Below are positions 55,615 through 63,548 of a stretch of DNA of 64,000 nt, one piece after another; position 1 is the stretch's first letter; each line of letters starts with the position of its first letter. The position numbers and the translations under genes were made by a program. The notes beneath the pieces are model-generated. The model was not told where the DNA came from. It ran no database searches and saw only the letters and a list, made by a program, of their open reading frames with translations. The stretch spans positions 1-64,000 of the forward strand of contig NZ_CANMDU010000007.1 in assembly GCF_947496775.1 (NCBI RefSeq). The letters are read 5' to 3'. The stretch is from an uncultured Maribacter sp. Its GTDB lineage: Bacteria > Bacteroidota > Bacteroidia > Flavobacteriales > Flavobacteriaceae.

Positions 55615-57824
55615 TCTTTATAAAACTTTGTAGTAGATATTCCCTTAGAAGTATCTATTACCAAAATATAAAGCCCAGAGGATAAGTTAGAGACTGGAAT
55701 ACCTTTTTCTGGCACTTCTCCATTATCTACTTCCAAGCCAGATGTAGAAATAATCTGAAAATGACTATCCTTTTCTTTCTCTCCATTAATACGAATTATA
55801 TCTGTAGTAGGATTCGGGTAAACAGATATACTAGGTAGTGTCTCCTTTAAAGAATTCTCCTCATTAATATCTTCCAAAATAGTTTCTAAACCGGCAAAAA
55901 CAAAAGAATACACCATAGAAAACTCCGATGCTTTATTTTCCGTACAAAAGGTGCGTAAACGAACATCATAAGACATATCCTTCACTAAACCAGGTAGTTC
56001 AATAATATTCTTATCGGTATATTTTATAATCCAATCCTTGGAATTAGATGGTTTATATTGTACTTCATACATTGCATCTGTAATCGTATCCCACTCCAAA
56101 GAAATAGTACCTGCCTCCCCTTGTAATTGCAAATTAGACGGTGCAAAAACCTTACACTCGGTCACTGAAATACCAGAAACAACTAATGAAAAATTTTGCA
56201 TAGCATTAGTGAGCTCTCCTTTATGAGTTATAGTAATTGTATACTCTCCTACGGCGTTTTCAATATCAATTTTCTCAAAATTATCTACTCTGTTATCGCC
56301 CTTGCTAGCCGCTTTTGTTGCCTCTGATGCACTGAGTTTCCATGGATAATATGTGCCAAAGTTTTGGGTTATTCTTATATCTAAATCGTTAACTAATGCT
56401 GCAGTAGTATTATTAACTACATCTCTATTAATAAAACTAGAAACGGGATCTGTCCAAGAGATAGAAGCCATTAGTTTTTGGTTTTCGGGTATGGTAACTG
56501 TAACACTATATGTTTCTCCTTGGGCAATACTTTCTTCTTTTATAATAGAGCTAAACTCCTTATTTGCTAATACCTCAGCGGCACTTTTGCTATTCATTAC
56601 TCCCCAACCCATTTGGTAATCTGGTCCGGCTTCATTAACATCATCTGCTGTATGTAGCACCAACCCCTTTAATGTAGCTGCTTTCATAAAAGAACCATAT
56701 AAATCATTGTGGTACTGTTGCAACAATAACATGGAACCTGTAATTCCAGGCGTAGCCATAGAGGTTCCAGTAGACGAATTGTAACTCGTATCACTATTAG
56801 AATATGCTGCATAAACATTGGTCCCTTGACCAGCAATGTCTGGCTTTATCCTACCATCATCTACAGGCCCAAAACTACTATATGCCGCTACGGTCGCTTT
56901 GACCAAAGCGCCATCAGTATCAATTTTTGCTTCCGCTGCAGCTACAGTAATTCCGTTTTTAGAAGTAGCAAAACCTAACAGCATGTCGTAACCTTTGCCT
57001 ATCGCCTCAGAAATTGGTACTTCATTATCTCCAGATTTCTGAGCATTTCCTGCTGCTGTTACCATAAGATAATACGGAGCATTATACATGATATTATCCC
57101 AATCTTTGGTAACACGTAAATAAGAGCCAAAATACCAGTCTGGTACACGGTCTGTAATAATCCCATAAGAATGGTTTGATAATAAAAGTCCGTTTGCAGC
57201 TGCTTCGGCCACTTCAATTTTATCTCTACTCCAGTCGCTTGTAATTCCTGTTGCTTCGTAAGCTACCCCCCTGGCCCTATCTTTTTTACCAGATGCAATT
57301 AACGTTCCCATTACCATAGTAGGATGTGATCCAAGTTTGGTAGTTTTATCCGCAATAGTTACCCGAGAATCGAACTCTGTATGTGTTTTACGGGCAACAC
57401 CAGAATCCCATACTCCAACTTGCATTCCTTTTCCTGTAATACCTAAATGCAATAATCCATCTTCATAAAGCGAATTTGCTCTAGTAGTAGCGCTTACATG
57501 ATCATAAAACGTAGTGTAGTATATTGGGGTTCCATCTTCTCCTATATCTAATAACTCAATGGCACTCCCATTTGGCAACTCCTCTTTTAATTGCCATCCA
57601 TTCTTTTGGGCTAAAGATTTTATTTGCTTTTGCTTTTGGGAAAATTGACTTTCTAATTTAGAAACCATTTTCTTTAAGTTAGAAGTGTTATACTCCTTAG
57701 TAATATTTATTTTTTGTGTCTTTGTTTGGCTATAAGAAAGTAAAGAACTTAATACAAATAAAAAGCACATTACTAGTTTATAAAACCATAGACAAAAAGG
57801 TTGTCTGGAGGTCATAAAATACAT
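55611..57824 (-). CDS. Secreted S8 subtilisin-like protease with T9SS C-terminal domain
   Basis: A 737-residue secreted protease. After the signal peptide (CFLFVLSSLLSYSQ) comes an N-terminal propeptide, then the S8 domain with D140 (VGVWDSGV), H167 (LGSHPTMVMG), N260 (AAGNAQ) and S355 (TGTSMATPG). A fibronectin type III-like segment (about 570-650) and a type IX secretion C-terminal domain (ISVYPNPTTDIIRING ... GLYILVIDTSKGISTTKF) follow. The CTD targets it across the outer membrane. The start may be the ATG three codons in (MTSRQPF). Confidence 0.93.
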   Translation of the reverse strand: MYFMTSRQPFCLWFYKLVMCFLFVLSSLLSYSQTKTQKINITKEYNTSNLKKMVSKLESQFSQKQKQIKSLAQKNGWQLKEELPNGSAIELLDIGEDGTPIYYTTFYDHVSATTRANSLYEDGLLHLGITGKGMQVGVWDSGVARKTHTEFDSRVTIADKTTKLGSHPTMVMGTLIASGKKDRARGVAYEATGITSDWSRDKIEVAEAAANGLLLSNHSYGIITDRVPDWYFGSYLRVTKDWDNIMYNAPYYLMVTAAGNAQKSGDNEVPISEAIGKGYDMLLGFATSKNGITVAAAEAKIDTDGALVKATVAAYSSFGPVDDGRIKPDIAGQGTNVYAAYSNSDTSYNSSTGTSMATPGITGSMLLLQQYHNDLYGSFMKAATLKGLVLHTADDVNEAGPDYQMGWGVMNSKSAAEVLANKEFSSIIKEESIAQGETYSVTVTIPENQKLMASISWTDPVSSFINRDVVNNTTAALVNDLDIRITQNFGTYYPWKLSASEATKAASKGDNRVDNFEKIDIENAVGEYTITITHKGELTNAMQNFSLVVSGISVTECKVFAPSNLQLQGEAGTISLEWDTITDAMYEVQYKPSNSKDWIIKYTDKNIIELPGLVKDMSYDVRLRTFCTENKASEFSMVYSFVFAGLETILEDINEENSLKETLPSISVYPNPTTDIIRINGEKEKDSHFQIISTSGLEVDNGEVPEKGIPVSNLSSGLYILVIDTSKGISTTKFYKD

Positions 57825-57840
57825 TGTAAGATTTGGACTA

Positions 57841-57848
57841 CAAATATA
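57841..57848 (-). promoter_or_regulatory. -7 box of the subtilisin promoter
   Basis: On the minus strand TATATTTG fits the TAnnTTTG consensus, 16 bp before the gene start. A TTG lies about 26 bp further upstream, longer than the usual spacing. Confidence 0.45.
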
Positions 57849-57986
57849 TTTTAGTAATAAGAGTTACTATAAAACAATAGACAATTTTCGATGAACTACA
57901 TAGTTAATTTAATCTAGTTGTTGTGAAAGTGCAAAAATATGATGTGTAAGAATATTCCTATTCAAAAAATTCTACAATTTCTTGTG

Positions 57987-58964
57987 CTAAGAATTTAATT
58001 TAAGTTGAATATAAACAGGAAAATGGTCGCTATAGCCTCCCAAATATTTACTTCCTGCATAGGTTCTATAAGGGCTACCTTTATACTTCCCTTTAAATTC
58101 TGTTAAAAAGGTATCATCGAATATATTGGCATGCGCAAAACTATGCGTTCCTTTTTCATAATTAAAGAAATTATGAGAAACCATAATCTGATCAAACAAA
58201 CTCCAACTTTTCTTATAATTTGTACTTCCTTTATGACTTGGTGTATGCAATTTCTCCATTGGGTTGTACAGATTAGTATCTTTTATTAATGTTTGTATAC
58301 TTTCCGAGCTAGGATTATCATTAAAGTCACCCATTATTATATAATTAGGATCTACCTCCGCTTCTTCTATCTCGGTCATAACTTTTCTAACGGTTTTGGC
58401 TGCTTCTACTCTTTTATAATCTGTTTCTGAGCTACCATCTCGTCTAGAAGGCCAATGATTCACAAAAAGATGTACCACTTCTCCATTAAGTTTACCCTTT
58501 ACATAAAGTATATCTCTAGTAGTATCTCTTACTCCTTTTAAATTATGAATCAAAAGAGTTACTGGCTCAGAATGTATAACTTCAAAATTACTTTTAAGAT
58601 ATAATAATCCCGTATCTATTCCACGCTCGTCTGGCGAATCGTAATGTACATATCCATAATCTATATCCCGTAAAGGCTCAGTGTATAAAAGGTCTTTTAT
58701 TACTTCTTCATTTTCTACTTCGGCAATACCTACCAACACAGGAGGAGTATTTGCAGATTCATATCCAATTTTGCTAATTACCTTAGCAAGTTTAAACAAC
58801 TTTTTATGATATCTTTTCTTAGTCCATTTCTTATACCCAGTTGGGGTAAAATCATCGTCTAAAGTTTTTTCATCATCTACAGTATCAAATAAATTTTCTA
58901 GATTGTAGAACGCAACCGTGTAAAGTTGTGGTTCTTTCTTTTGTTTAAATAAGGAAAAACGCAT
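57987..58964 (-). CDS. Endonuclease/exonuclease/phosphatase family protein
   Basis: A 325-residue metal-dependent hydrolase of the EEP superfamily. Motifs in order: AFYNLENLFDTVDDEKT, VGIAEVENEEVIKDL, FVNHWPSRRDG, IMGDFNDNPSS and the C-terminal GGYSDHFPVYIQL with the catalytic His-Asp pair. There is no signal peptide. Its substrate (DNA, RNA or a phosphodiester) cannot be told. It diverges from hflX. Confidence 0.88.
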   Translation of the reverse strand: MRFSLFKQKKEPQLYTVAFYNLENLFDTVDDEKTLDDDFTPTGYKKWTKKRYHKKLFKLAKVISKIGYESANTPPVLVGIAEVENEEVIKDLLYTEPLRDIDYGYVHYDSPDERGIDTGLLYLKSNFEVIHSEPVTLLIHNLKGVRDTTRDILYVKGKLNGEVVHLFVNHWPSRRDGSSETDYKRVEAAKTVRKVMTEIEEAEVDPNYIIMGDFNDNPSSESIQTLIKDTNLYNPMEKLHTPSHKGSTNYKKSWSLFDQIMVSHNFFNYEKGTHSFAHANIFDDTFLTEFKGKYKGSPYRTYAGSKYLGGYSDHFPVYIQLKLNS

Positions 58965-59015
58965 GCATTTTGTATTGGGGTGCTAAATTTACAAAATAGC
59001 TAGGTGAGATTTGCT

Positions 59016-59023
59016 TAATTTTG
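59016..59023 (+). promoter_or_regulatory. -7 box of the hflX promoter
   Basis: TAATTTTG matches TAnnTTTG, 15 bp before the hflX ATG at 59039. No good TTG is found at the usual distance. Confidence 0.5.
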
Positions 59024-59038
59024 CACTTTATAGAATTT

Positions 59039-60250
59039 ATGATAGAAAAGAAGACCACTGCCTATGAAAAGGCTGTTCTAATAGGCGTAATTAACAAAGA
59101 ACAGAATGAAGAGAAAGTTAAGGAATATTTAGACGAGCTAGAATTTCTTACCTATACTGCTGGTGGCGAAGTATTAAAACGCTTTGTACAAAAGATAGAT
59201 GTGCCAAATCCTAAAACTCTAATTGGTAGTGGTAAGATGGAGGAAGTTGAGGCTTATGTAGAAGCTAATAAAATAGGTTCTGTTATTTTCGATGATGAGC
59301 TTACTCCCGGGCAACAAAGAAATATAGAGAAACAATTACGATGTAAAATTATTGATAGGACCAGCCTAATTCTAGATATTTTTGCCCAACGCGCGCAAAC
59401 TAGTTACGCTAGAACCCAAGTAGAGTTAGCACAATACCAATATTTACTACCAAGATTAACTGGACTATGGACACACTTAGAAAGACAAAAAGGGGGAATT
59501 GGTATGCGTGGCCCAGGAGAAACAGAAATCGAAACAGATAGGCGTATTGTCCGCGACCGTATAACGCTACTTAAAAAGAAATTACTAAAAATTGATAAAC
59601 AAATGGGCACCCAACGAGGAAATCGTGGGGCATTAGTACGTGTTGCTTTAGTGGGTTATACCAATGTAGGTAAATCTACACTTATGAATGTTATAAGTAA
59701 AAGTGATGTTTTTGCAGAAAACAAACTTTTTGCAACATTAGATACTACCGTACGTAAAGTAGTTATAGGCAACTTGCCTTTTCTTTTAAGTGATACAGTT
59801 GGTTTTATACGGAAACTACCAACCCAATTGGTAGAGAGTTTTAAAAGTACGTTAGACGAAGTCAGAGAGGCCGATTTACTGTTACATGTTGTAGATATTA
59901 GCCACCCAAACTTTGAAGAACATATAGATTCTGTTCATAAAATTTTATCCGAGATAAAAAGCAGGGATAAGAAAACTATTATGGTGTTTAATAAAATTGA
60001 CCAGTACAAACATGAGACTATAGAGGAAGATGACCTAATAACAGAAAAAACCTCAAAACACTTTACTATTGCAGAATGGAAAAAAACTTGGATGCAAAAA
60101 GTAGGAGATAGAGCCCTTTTTATATCCGCACTAAACAAAGAGAATTTAGATGAATTTAGAAAACGAGTTTATAATGAAGTTCGCGATATTCATGTAACAC
60201 GGTTTCCGTATAATAATTTCTTATACCCGGAACATTTGGATGAGTATTAA
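59039..60250 (+). CDS. hflX: GTPase HflX
   Basis: A 403-residue ribosome-associated GTPase that splits stalled or hibernating 70S ribosomes. The N-terminal HflX domain has the signature QKGGIGMRGPGETEIETDRR; the G domain has the P-loop VGYTNVGKST, the G3 DTVGFIRKLP and the NKID specificity motif. I start at MIEKKTTAYEK, as related proteins do; six residues further upstream appear non-coding. An intrinsic terminator follows 38 bp after the stop. Confidence 0.94.
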   Translation: MIEKKTTAYEKAVLIGVINKEQNEEKVKEYLDELEFLTYTAGGEVLKRFVQKIDVPNPKTLIGSGKMEEVEAYVEANKIGSVIFDDELTPGQQRNIEKQLRCKIIDRTSLILDIFAQRAQTSYARTQVELAQYQYLLPRLTGLWTHLERQKGGIGMRGPGETEIETDRRIVRDRITLLKKKLLKIDKQMGTQRGNRGALVRVALVGYTNVGKSTLMNVISKSDVFAENKLFATLDTTVRKVVIGNLPFLLSDTVGFIRKLPTQLVESFKSTLDEVREADLLLHVVDISHPNFEEHIDSVHKILSEIKSRDKKTIMVFNKIDQYKHETIEEDDLITEKTSKHFTIAEWKKTWMQKVGDRALFISALNKENLDEFRKRVYNEVRDIHVTRFPYNNFLYPEHLDEY

Positions 60251-60287
60251 AGATAAAGGATAGTGTTATCTTTTAGAATAGAACAAC

Positions 60288-60321
60288 AAGATGTAATAGT
60301 AATATATTGCATCTTTTTTTT
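60288..60321 (+). terminator. Intrinsic terminator of hflX
   Basis: An 11-bp stem (60288-60298 AAGATGTAATA with 60305-60315 TATTGCATCTT, one G-T pair), a 6-nt loop and a T-run. It separates hflX from the small-RNA repeat array. Confidence 0.8.
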
Positions 60322-60391
60322 GCCTGTAAAAGATAAAATAAATTATAAAAAGTGTAGTTCATCGAAGAAAGAATACCACTCGTATTTTTCA

Positions 60392-60454
60392 CAACATTAT
60401 AGAGTTCGTTCACAACATAAATTGCGCAAAAACTTATCTCCTATACTATCTTTG
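60392..60454 (+). promoter_or_regulatory. Promoter and direct-repeat operator of ncRNA copy 1
   Basis: TTG at 60422-60424 and TATCTTTG at 60447-60454, 22 bp apart, fit the Bacteroidota promoter (TTG, about 19-23 bp, TAnnTTTG). Upstream, TTCACAACATTA and TTCACAACATAA (CAACA cores at 60392 and 60413) form a direct repeat with 21-bp spacing, two helical turns, a typical arrangement for a regulator bound on one face. Copies 2 and 3 have the same sequence at offsets of 367 and 2760 bp. Confidence 0.7.
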
Positions 60455-60460
60455 AAATGT

Positions 60461-60662
60461 AATTAAGATATAGTGTTTATCCCAAATAAATACTAGAACT
60501 TAACCGAAAAAACAACCAAGTGTCTTTTCCCCAAAAAATGATACTTAACCTTAAAAAATTACCGAAATAAATAACCTCGATTATCGAGTAAATTTCGAAC
60601 CCAAATTTTACAGAATACCTACTTAACTAAAAAATTGGCCCTTTCCCAAAAGGGCTTTTTTT
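60461..60662 (+). ncRNA. Putative small RNA, copy 1 (about 200 nt)
   Basis: Predicted from an exact TAnnTTTG promoter and a terminator about 200 nt apart, with no coding potential. The start is estimated. Hairpins in order: 60473-60480 with 60486-60493 (loop CCCAA); 60518-60524 with 60540-60546 (loop UUUUCCCCAAAAAAU); 60576-60580 with 60584-60588; AAATTT around CGAACCC (60590-60608 region); terminator 60638-60644 with 60649-60655 (loop CCCA). Four loops thus expose C-rich runs. ACTTAAC occurs three times. Not a sequence I recognise; tmRNA and 6S RNA do not fit. Confidence 0.7.
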
Positions 60663-60723
60663 ATGCCCTACAATTGCAATATTTTAAAATAGTTTTATTG
60701 CTTATTTAAGTCCCTGTGCTGCA

Positions 60724-61030
60724 GTTCATCGAAGAAAGAATACCACTCGTATTTTTCACAACATTATAGAGTTCGTTCACAACATAAATTGCGCAAAAAC
60801 TTATCTCCTATGCTATCTTTGAAATGTAATTAAGATATAGTGTTTACCCCAAATAAATGCTAGAACTTAACCGAAAAAACAACCAAGTGTCTTTTCCCCA
60901 AAAAAATGATACTTAACCTAAAAAATTACCGAAATAAATAACCTCGATTATCGAGTAAATTTCGAACCCAAATGTTACAGAATACCTACTTAACTAAAAA
61001 ATTGGCCCTTTCCCAAAAGGGCTTTTTTTA
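60724..61030 (+). repeat. Direct-repeat unit, copy 2 (307 bp)
   Basis: It lies 60 bp after copy 1 in the same orientation and is about 97-98 percent identical by eye. Changes include ATACT to ATGCT, TTATCCC to TTACCCC and AAATTTTAC to AAATGTTAC. The promoter block (TTG 60789-60791, TATCTTTG 60814-60821) and the CAACA direct repeat (60759 and 60780) are unchanged. Confidence 0.95.
60828..61029 (+). ncRNA. Putative small RNA, copy 2
   Basis: It has the same architecture as copy 1, with terminator stem 61005-61011 with 61016-61022 (loop CCCA) and seven T residues. In the first hairpin, A-to-G changes in the right arm replace A-U by G-U pairs, which keeps the helix. Its terminator faces the 3' end of the small gene at 61041 on the opposite strand, 11 bp away. 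Confidence 0.68.
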
Positions 61031-61040
61031 TGACAAAATA

Positions 61041-61328
61041 CTACACAGCCACTAAACCCGAAGTAATATTCAAATCTTCCTGTAAGCAATACTTCCATTT
61101 TACAAACAAATCTATACCACCAATAACATCGTGATCTTTAAATAAATCTCCTAATTGTTGGCTATGTAAAAACTTAAAATAAAAAGGCGCTTGTAATCTC
61201 CATGGCATTTGCTTTAAAGGATAAATCTCATTTGTATCTTCTCGATAATACAAATTAGAATTTTTGTCTAGATATAGTTTTAGATGTAACTCCTTTAAAT
61301 CAAAAATCTCATAAAACTCTTGGCTCAT
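61041..61328 (-). CDS. Hypothetical protein (95 aa)
   Basis: A 95-residue soluble protein beginning MSQEFYEIFDLKELHLKLYL, rich in Leu, Phe and Tyr, with MPWRLQAPFYFKFLHSQ in the middle. No family or motif is recognised. It lies between ncRNA copies 2 and 3 and is convergent with copy 2. Codon use looks like that of the neighbours. Confidence 0.6.
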   Translation of the reverse strand: MSQEFYEIFDLKELHLKLYLDKNSNLYYREDTNEIYPLKQMPWRLQAPFYFKFLHSQQLGDLFKDHDVIGGIDLFVKWKYCLQEDLNITSGLVAV

Positions 61329-61580
61329 ATCCTATTTTTATAAAACATAGTAGCACTTAAAAGCACAACCAATCCATATCTATTATAAATAATTTATTTT
61401 GCATGTTACCTATTTAAAAATCACCTTTTTATATCGGTGCAATTAAGATATGGATTATGTAACAGATTGTGGCTTAAAATAATTTACTTATCTTTTGTTT
61501 CTTATTAGTAAAAGTAATAAAAAATAGTTCACAGTAGTACATAAAAGTACATTTTTTGAAATAAAGTCCTACAAATATTT

Positions 61581-62009
61581 ATGAAAACTAACGAAATTAT
61601 AGACTTTTTACTTTCAGAATTTCAGACAGATAAAGCAGGGCTTGCCACTATTTTAAATGTACATAAATCTACTATAAGTAATATTAGTAAAGGCTACACC
61701 AAAAAAATATCTTCTAAACTAGCGCATAGCATTACTTTAGTAAAGCCAGAAATAAATTACGAGTTTATCATTGGTAATAGTGATCAAAAATATGTTTCTG
61801 ACGACCGCAAAAATGTATCAAGGCAGGTTTGTCTAGACACAAAAGGGAAAAATAGAATTACAATAGAAGAAATAACAACGTTTATTGTAAATCATATTGA
61901 AGAGTTTGAAAAGAATGAAATCTTTAAAATTTACAAAAATTCACTTGTTAATCAGGCAAAAGTAGAGTTATTACAAGAGCAACTGTTACTTAAAAACTCT
62001 ATGAAATAA
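61581..62009 (+). CDS. Helix-turn-helix DNA-binding protein, phage- or repressor-like
   Basis: A 142-residue protein. Residues about 15-50 (DKAGLATILNVHKSTISNISKGYTKKIS) have the form of an XRE-type helix-turn-helix; a polar linker follows and the C-terminal 40 residues (VNHIEEFEKNEIFKIYKNSL) predict a coiled coil, probably for dimerisation. No close family is named. It may regulate its own locus or the flanking ncRNA units. It is convergent with the 102-residue gene at 62016. Confidence 0.75.
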   Translation: MKTNEIIDFLLSEFQTDKAGLATILNVHKSTISNISKGYTKKISSKLAHSITLVKPEINYEFIIGNSDQKYVSDDRKNVSRQVCLDTKGKNRITIEEITTFIVNHIEEFEKNEIFKIYKNSLVNQAKVELLQEQLLLKNSMK

Positions 62010-62015
62010 GACTTA

Positions 62016-62324
62016 TTATACACCAGCCAAAACCCTAGTCACATCCTTTTCTGTTAATTGATCTAGACCTAGATCATGTAATAAGGTTAATATTTTAAGA
62101 TTTTTAACACGCTTTTTCGCAGCCTCATTTTTAGCGTTTATTTCTTTTACTTTTTTATTCGTAAACAAGCTTTTTAAATAGCCCTTTTCGCTATCTCCTT
62201 CCTCGTCTCTTTCATTAAATTCATCTATTATAGTACTTAGTACAATAATGGTTTCTTCCACAGATAAATCGCCAGCGCTAAGTTGGTGGCGTACTTCTTT
62301 AATTTGGTTAATTAAATCTTGCAT
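62016..62324 (-). CDS. Hypothetical helical protein (102 aa)
   Basis: A 102-residue protein beginning MQDLINQIKEVRHQLSAGDL, with strongly charged helical stretches (FNERDEEGDSEKGY, NAKNEAAKKRVKNLKIL) and a final LTEKDVTRVLAGV. No motif is recognised; it may be a small adaptor. It is 10 bp downstream of the membrane-protein gene and likely in the same operon. Confidence 0.6.
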   Translation of the reverse strand: MQDLINQIKEVRHQLSAGDLSVEETIIVLSTIIDEFNERDEEGDSEKGYLKSLFTNKKVKEINAKNEAAKKRVKNLKILTLLHDLGLDQLTEKDVTRVLAGV

Positions 62325-62334
62325 AGTAGGGTTT

Positions 62335-62832
62335 TTAATTTTCAGATACCGTTTTGGCCTTTAATATGTGTAGTATTTCTTGTGCCTCTTGTTGAAATTC
62401 TTTTTTAAGTGTTGTTTGATGATTATGCCACAGTGCTATTTTTTTTATTAGATACATTAATAATAAAAAGCTAAGACAGGAACCTATAGCGTAAATTTGT
62501 AAGTAGATTTCATCAAAATAAAACTGTGGTTGAAAAATCCAAACTATTTGAACAGCATAACAATATATTGGAATCAAAAAAGAAAGTAGATATGGCTTAA
62601 ATTGAAAACCAATAATCATTATTACTGGTGCAATAGATTGCGTAAAAGCCCATATAAAATTAGAATAATTACTAAAACCAAAAGTATTGCTTCCTTCTAT
62701 ATTTAATAATAGAAAAACCTTGTCTAGGTATAATAATAATCCAGACAAGGCAACAAATATCGAAGCTAAAACTCTTCTATTTTCTAATCTATTTTTGAGT
62801 CCCAGGCCTTTGAATTCCTCTATCCATTCCAT
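62335..62832 (-). CDS. Small integral membrane protein (165 aa), unknown function
   Basis: Four hydrophobic segments (ILASIFVALSGLLLYL, FIWAFTQSIAPVIMIIGFQF, LLSFLIPIYCYAVQIVWI, IYAIGSCLSFLLLMYLI) with a charged C-terminal tail (EFQQEAQEILHILKAKT). No family is recognised. The start overlaps the end of the small lipoprotein gene by 44 bp in another frame, so a slightly later start is possible. It is followed after 10 bp by the 102-residue gene. Confidence 0.65.
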   Translation of the reverse strand: MEWIEEFKGLGLKNRLENRRVLASIFVALSGLLLYLDKVFLLLNIEGSNTFGFSNYSNFIWAFTQSIAPVIMIIGFQFKPYLLSFLIPIYCYAVQIVWIFQPQFYFDEIYLQIYAIGSCLSFLLLMYLIKKIALWHNHQTTLKKEFQQEAQEILHILKAKTVSEN

Positions 62833-62932
62833 ACAATGTCTCTGTTTCAGCGGTGTCTGTTTTTGTACAAGAACTTACAAAGCCAATTAAAAATACTACC
62901 GCGATTACTGCTAAAAAATTTTTTGTTTTCAT
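62789..62932 (-). CDS. Tiny lipoprotein (47 aa)
   Basis: Read directly on the minus strand: ATG to TAG, 47 residues. The signal peptide (MKTKNFLAVIAVVFLIGFVSSC) is followed by a short polar tail (TKTDTAETETLYGMDRG). The SSC lipobox with Cys22 is exactly that of Bacteroidota lipoproteins, a strong argument that it is real despite the length. It leads a leftward group with the membrane protein and the 102-residue gene. Confidence 0.65.
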   Translation of the reverse strand: MKTKNFLAVIAVVFLIGFVSSCTKTDTAETETLYGMDRGIQRPGTQK

Positions 62933-63116
62933 AATAACATGCATTTTAAATTATTTATACATGTAAATTACAAAACTCACGGTAAATGTAGGAAATAATT
63001 AACTTACAAAATGTAGGTTTTTCCCTCGTTTTTACTCTTTAGTATGTATAGAGAATTAAAAACTATTTCTACAGCCCCATTTTCTGAAAATAAAAAACAA
63101 CAACTTTAAAACTGCG

Positions 63117-63420
63117 GTTCATCGAAGAAAGAATACCACTCGTATTTTTCACAACATTATAGAGTTCGTTCACAACATAAATTGCGCAAAAACTTATCTC
63201 CTATACTATCTTTGTAATGTAATTAAGATATAGTGTTTATCCCAAATGAATGCTAGAACTTAACCAAAAAAAACCAAGTGTCTTTTCCCCAAAAAATGAT
63301 ACTTAACCTAAAAGAATTACCGAGATAAATAACCTCGATTATCGAGTAAATTTCGGACCCAAATTTTACAGAATACCTACTTAACTAAAAAATTGGCCCT
63401 TTCCCAAAAGGGCTTTTTTA
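63117..63420 (+). repeat. Direct-repeat unit, copy 3 (304 bp)
   Basis: The third unit in the same orientation, about 95 percent identical to copies 1 and 2. The promoter block (TTG 63182-63184, TATCTTTG 63207-63214) and the CAACA pair (63152 and 63173) are unchanged. Differences lie in the transcribed part: TTTGAAATG to TTTGTAATG, AAATAAAT to AAATGAAT, CCGAAATAAA to CCGAGATAAA and a shortened A-rich tract. Confidence 0.95.
63221..63419 (+). ncRNA. Putative small RNA, copy 3
   Basis: Same architecture; terminator stem 63396-63402 with 63407-63413 (loop CCCA) and six T residues. In the first hairpin two A-to-G changes in the right arm give U-G pairs, keeping the helix. Coordinates of the 5' end are an estimate from the -7 box. 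Confidence 0.68.
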
Positions 63421-63480
63421 TTTCTATTATTTTTTAATATATGTATTTCAGCGATAAAACATGCTTTTTAACGGATTACG

Positions 63481-63542
63481 CAACAGAAATAGGCCATTTT
63501 ACAACAAAATTTTTTGCATTATCCTTTTCGTCTATACATTCG
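63481..63542 (+). promoter_or_regulatory. Promoter and CAACA direct repeat of the diverged fourth unit
   Basis: TTG (63514-63516), 18 bp, TACATTCG (63535-63542) is a one-mismatch form of the Bacteroidota promoter. CAACA cores lie at 63481 and 63502, again exactly 21 bp apart, as in copies 1-3, although the surrounding sequence has diverged. Confidence 0.5.
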
Positions 63543-63548
63543 TTTTGT

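Larger units (their letters stand above)
60357..60663 (+). repeat. Direct-repeat unit, copy 1 (307 bp)
   Basis: The first of three near-identical units in one orientation. It begins GTTCATCGAAG and ends with the hairpin terminator and T-run. It differs from copy 2 by a few substitutions and two single-base length changes in A/T runs. It contains no frame worth calling. The first 90 bp are identical in all three units; variation lies in the transcribed part. Confidence 0.95.

Noticed and set aside
60263-60466. A 67-residue plus-strand frame over copy 1
   Set aside because: It runs through the hflX terminator and the promoter block of the repeat, with low-complexity sequence.
60461-60662. The RNA as tmRNA or 6S RNA
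   Set aside because: No tRNA-like end or tag frame, and the predicted fold is a chain of short hairpins rather than one long rod.
61441-61455. AATTAAGATATGG as the remnant of a fifth RNA unit
   Set aside because: A 13-nt near-match to the transcript start only; neither promoter, direct repeat nor terminator is present nearby.
60357-63420. The three direct repeats as a CRISPR array or insertion sequence
   Set aside because: Units are over 300 bp with irregular spacing (60 bp and 2.1 kb), no terminal inverted repeats, no transposase, and each has its own promoter and terminator.
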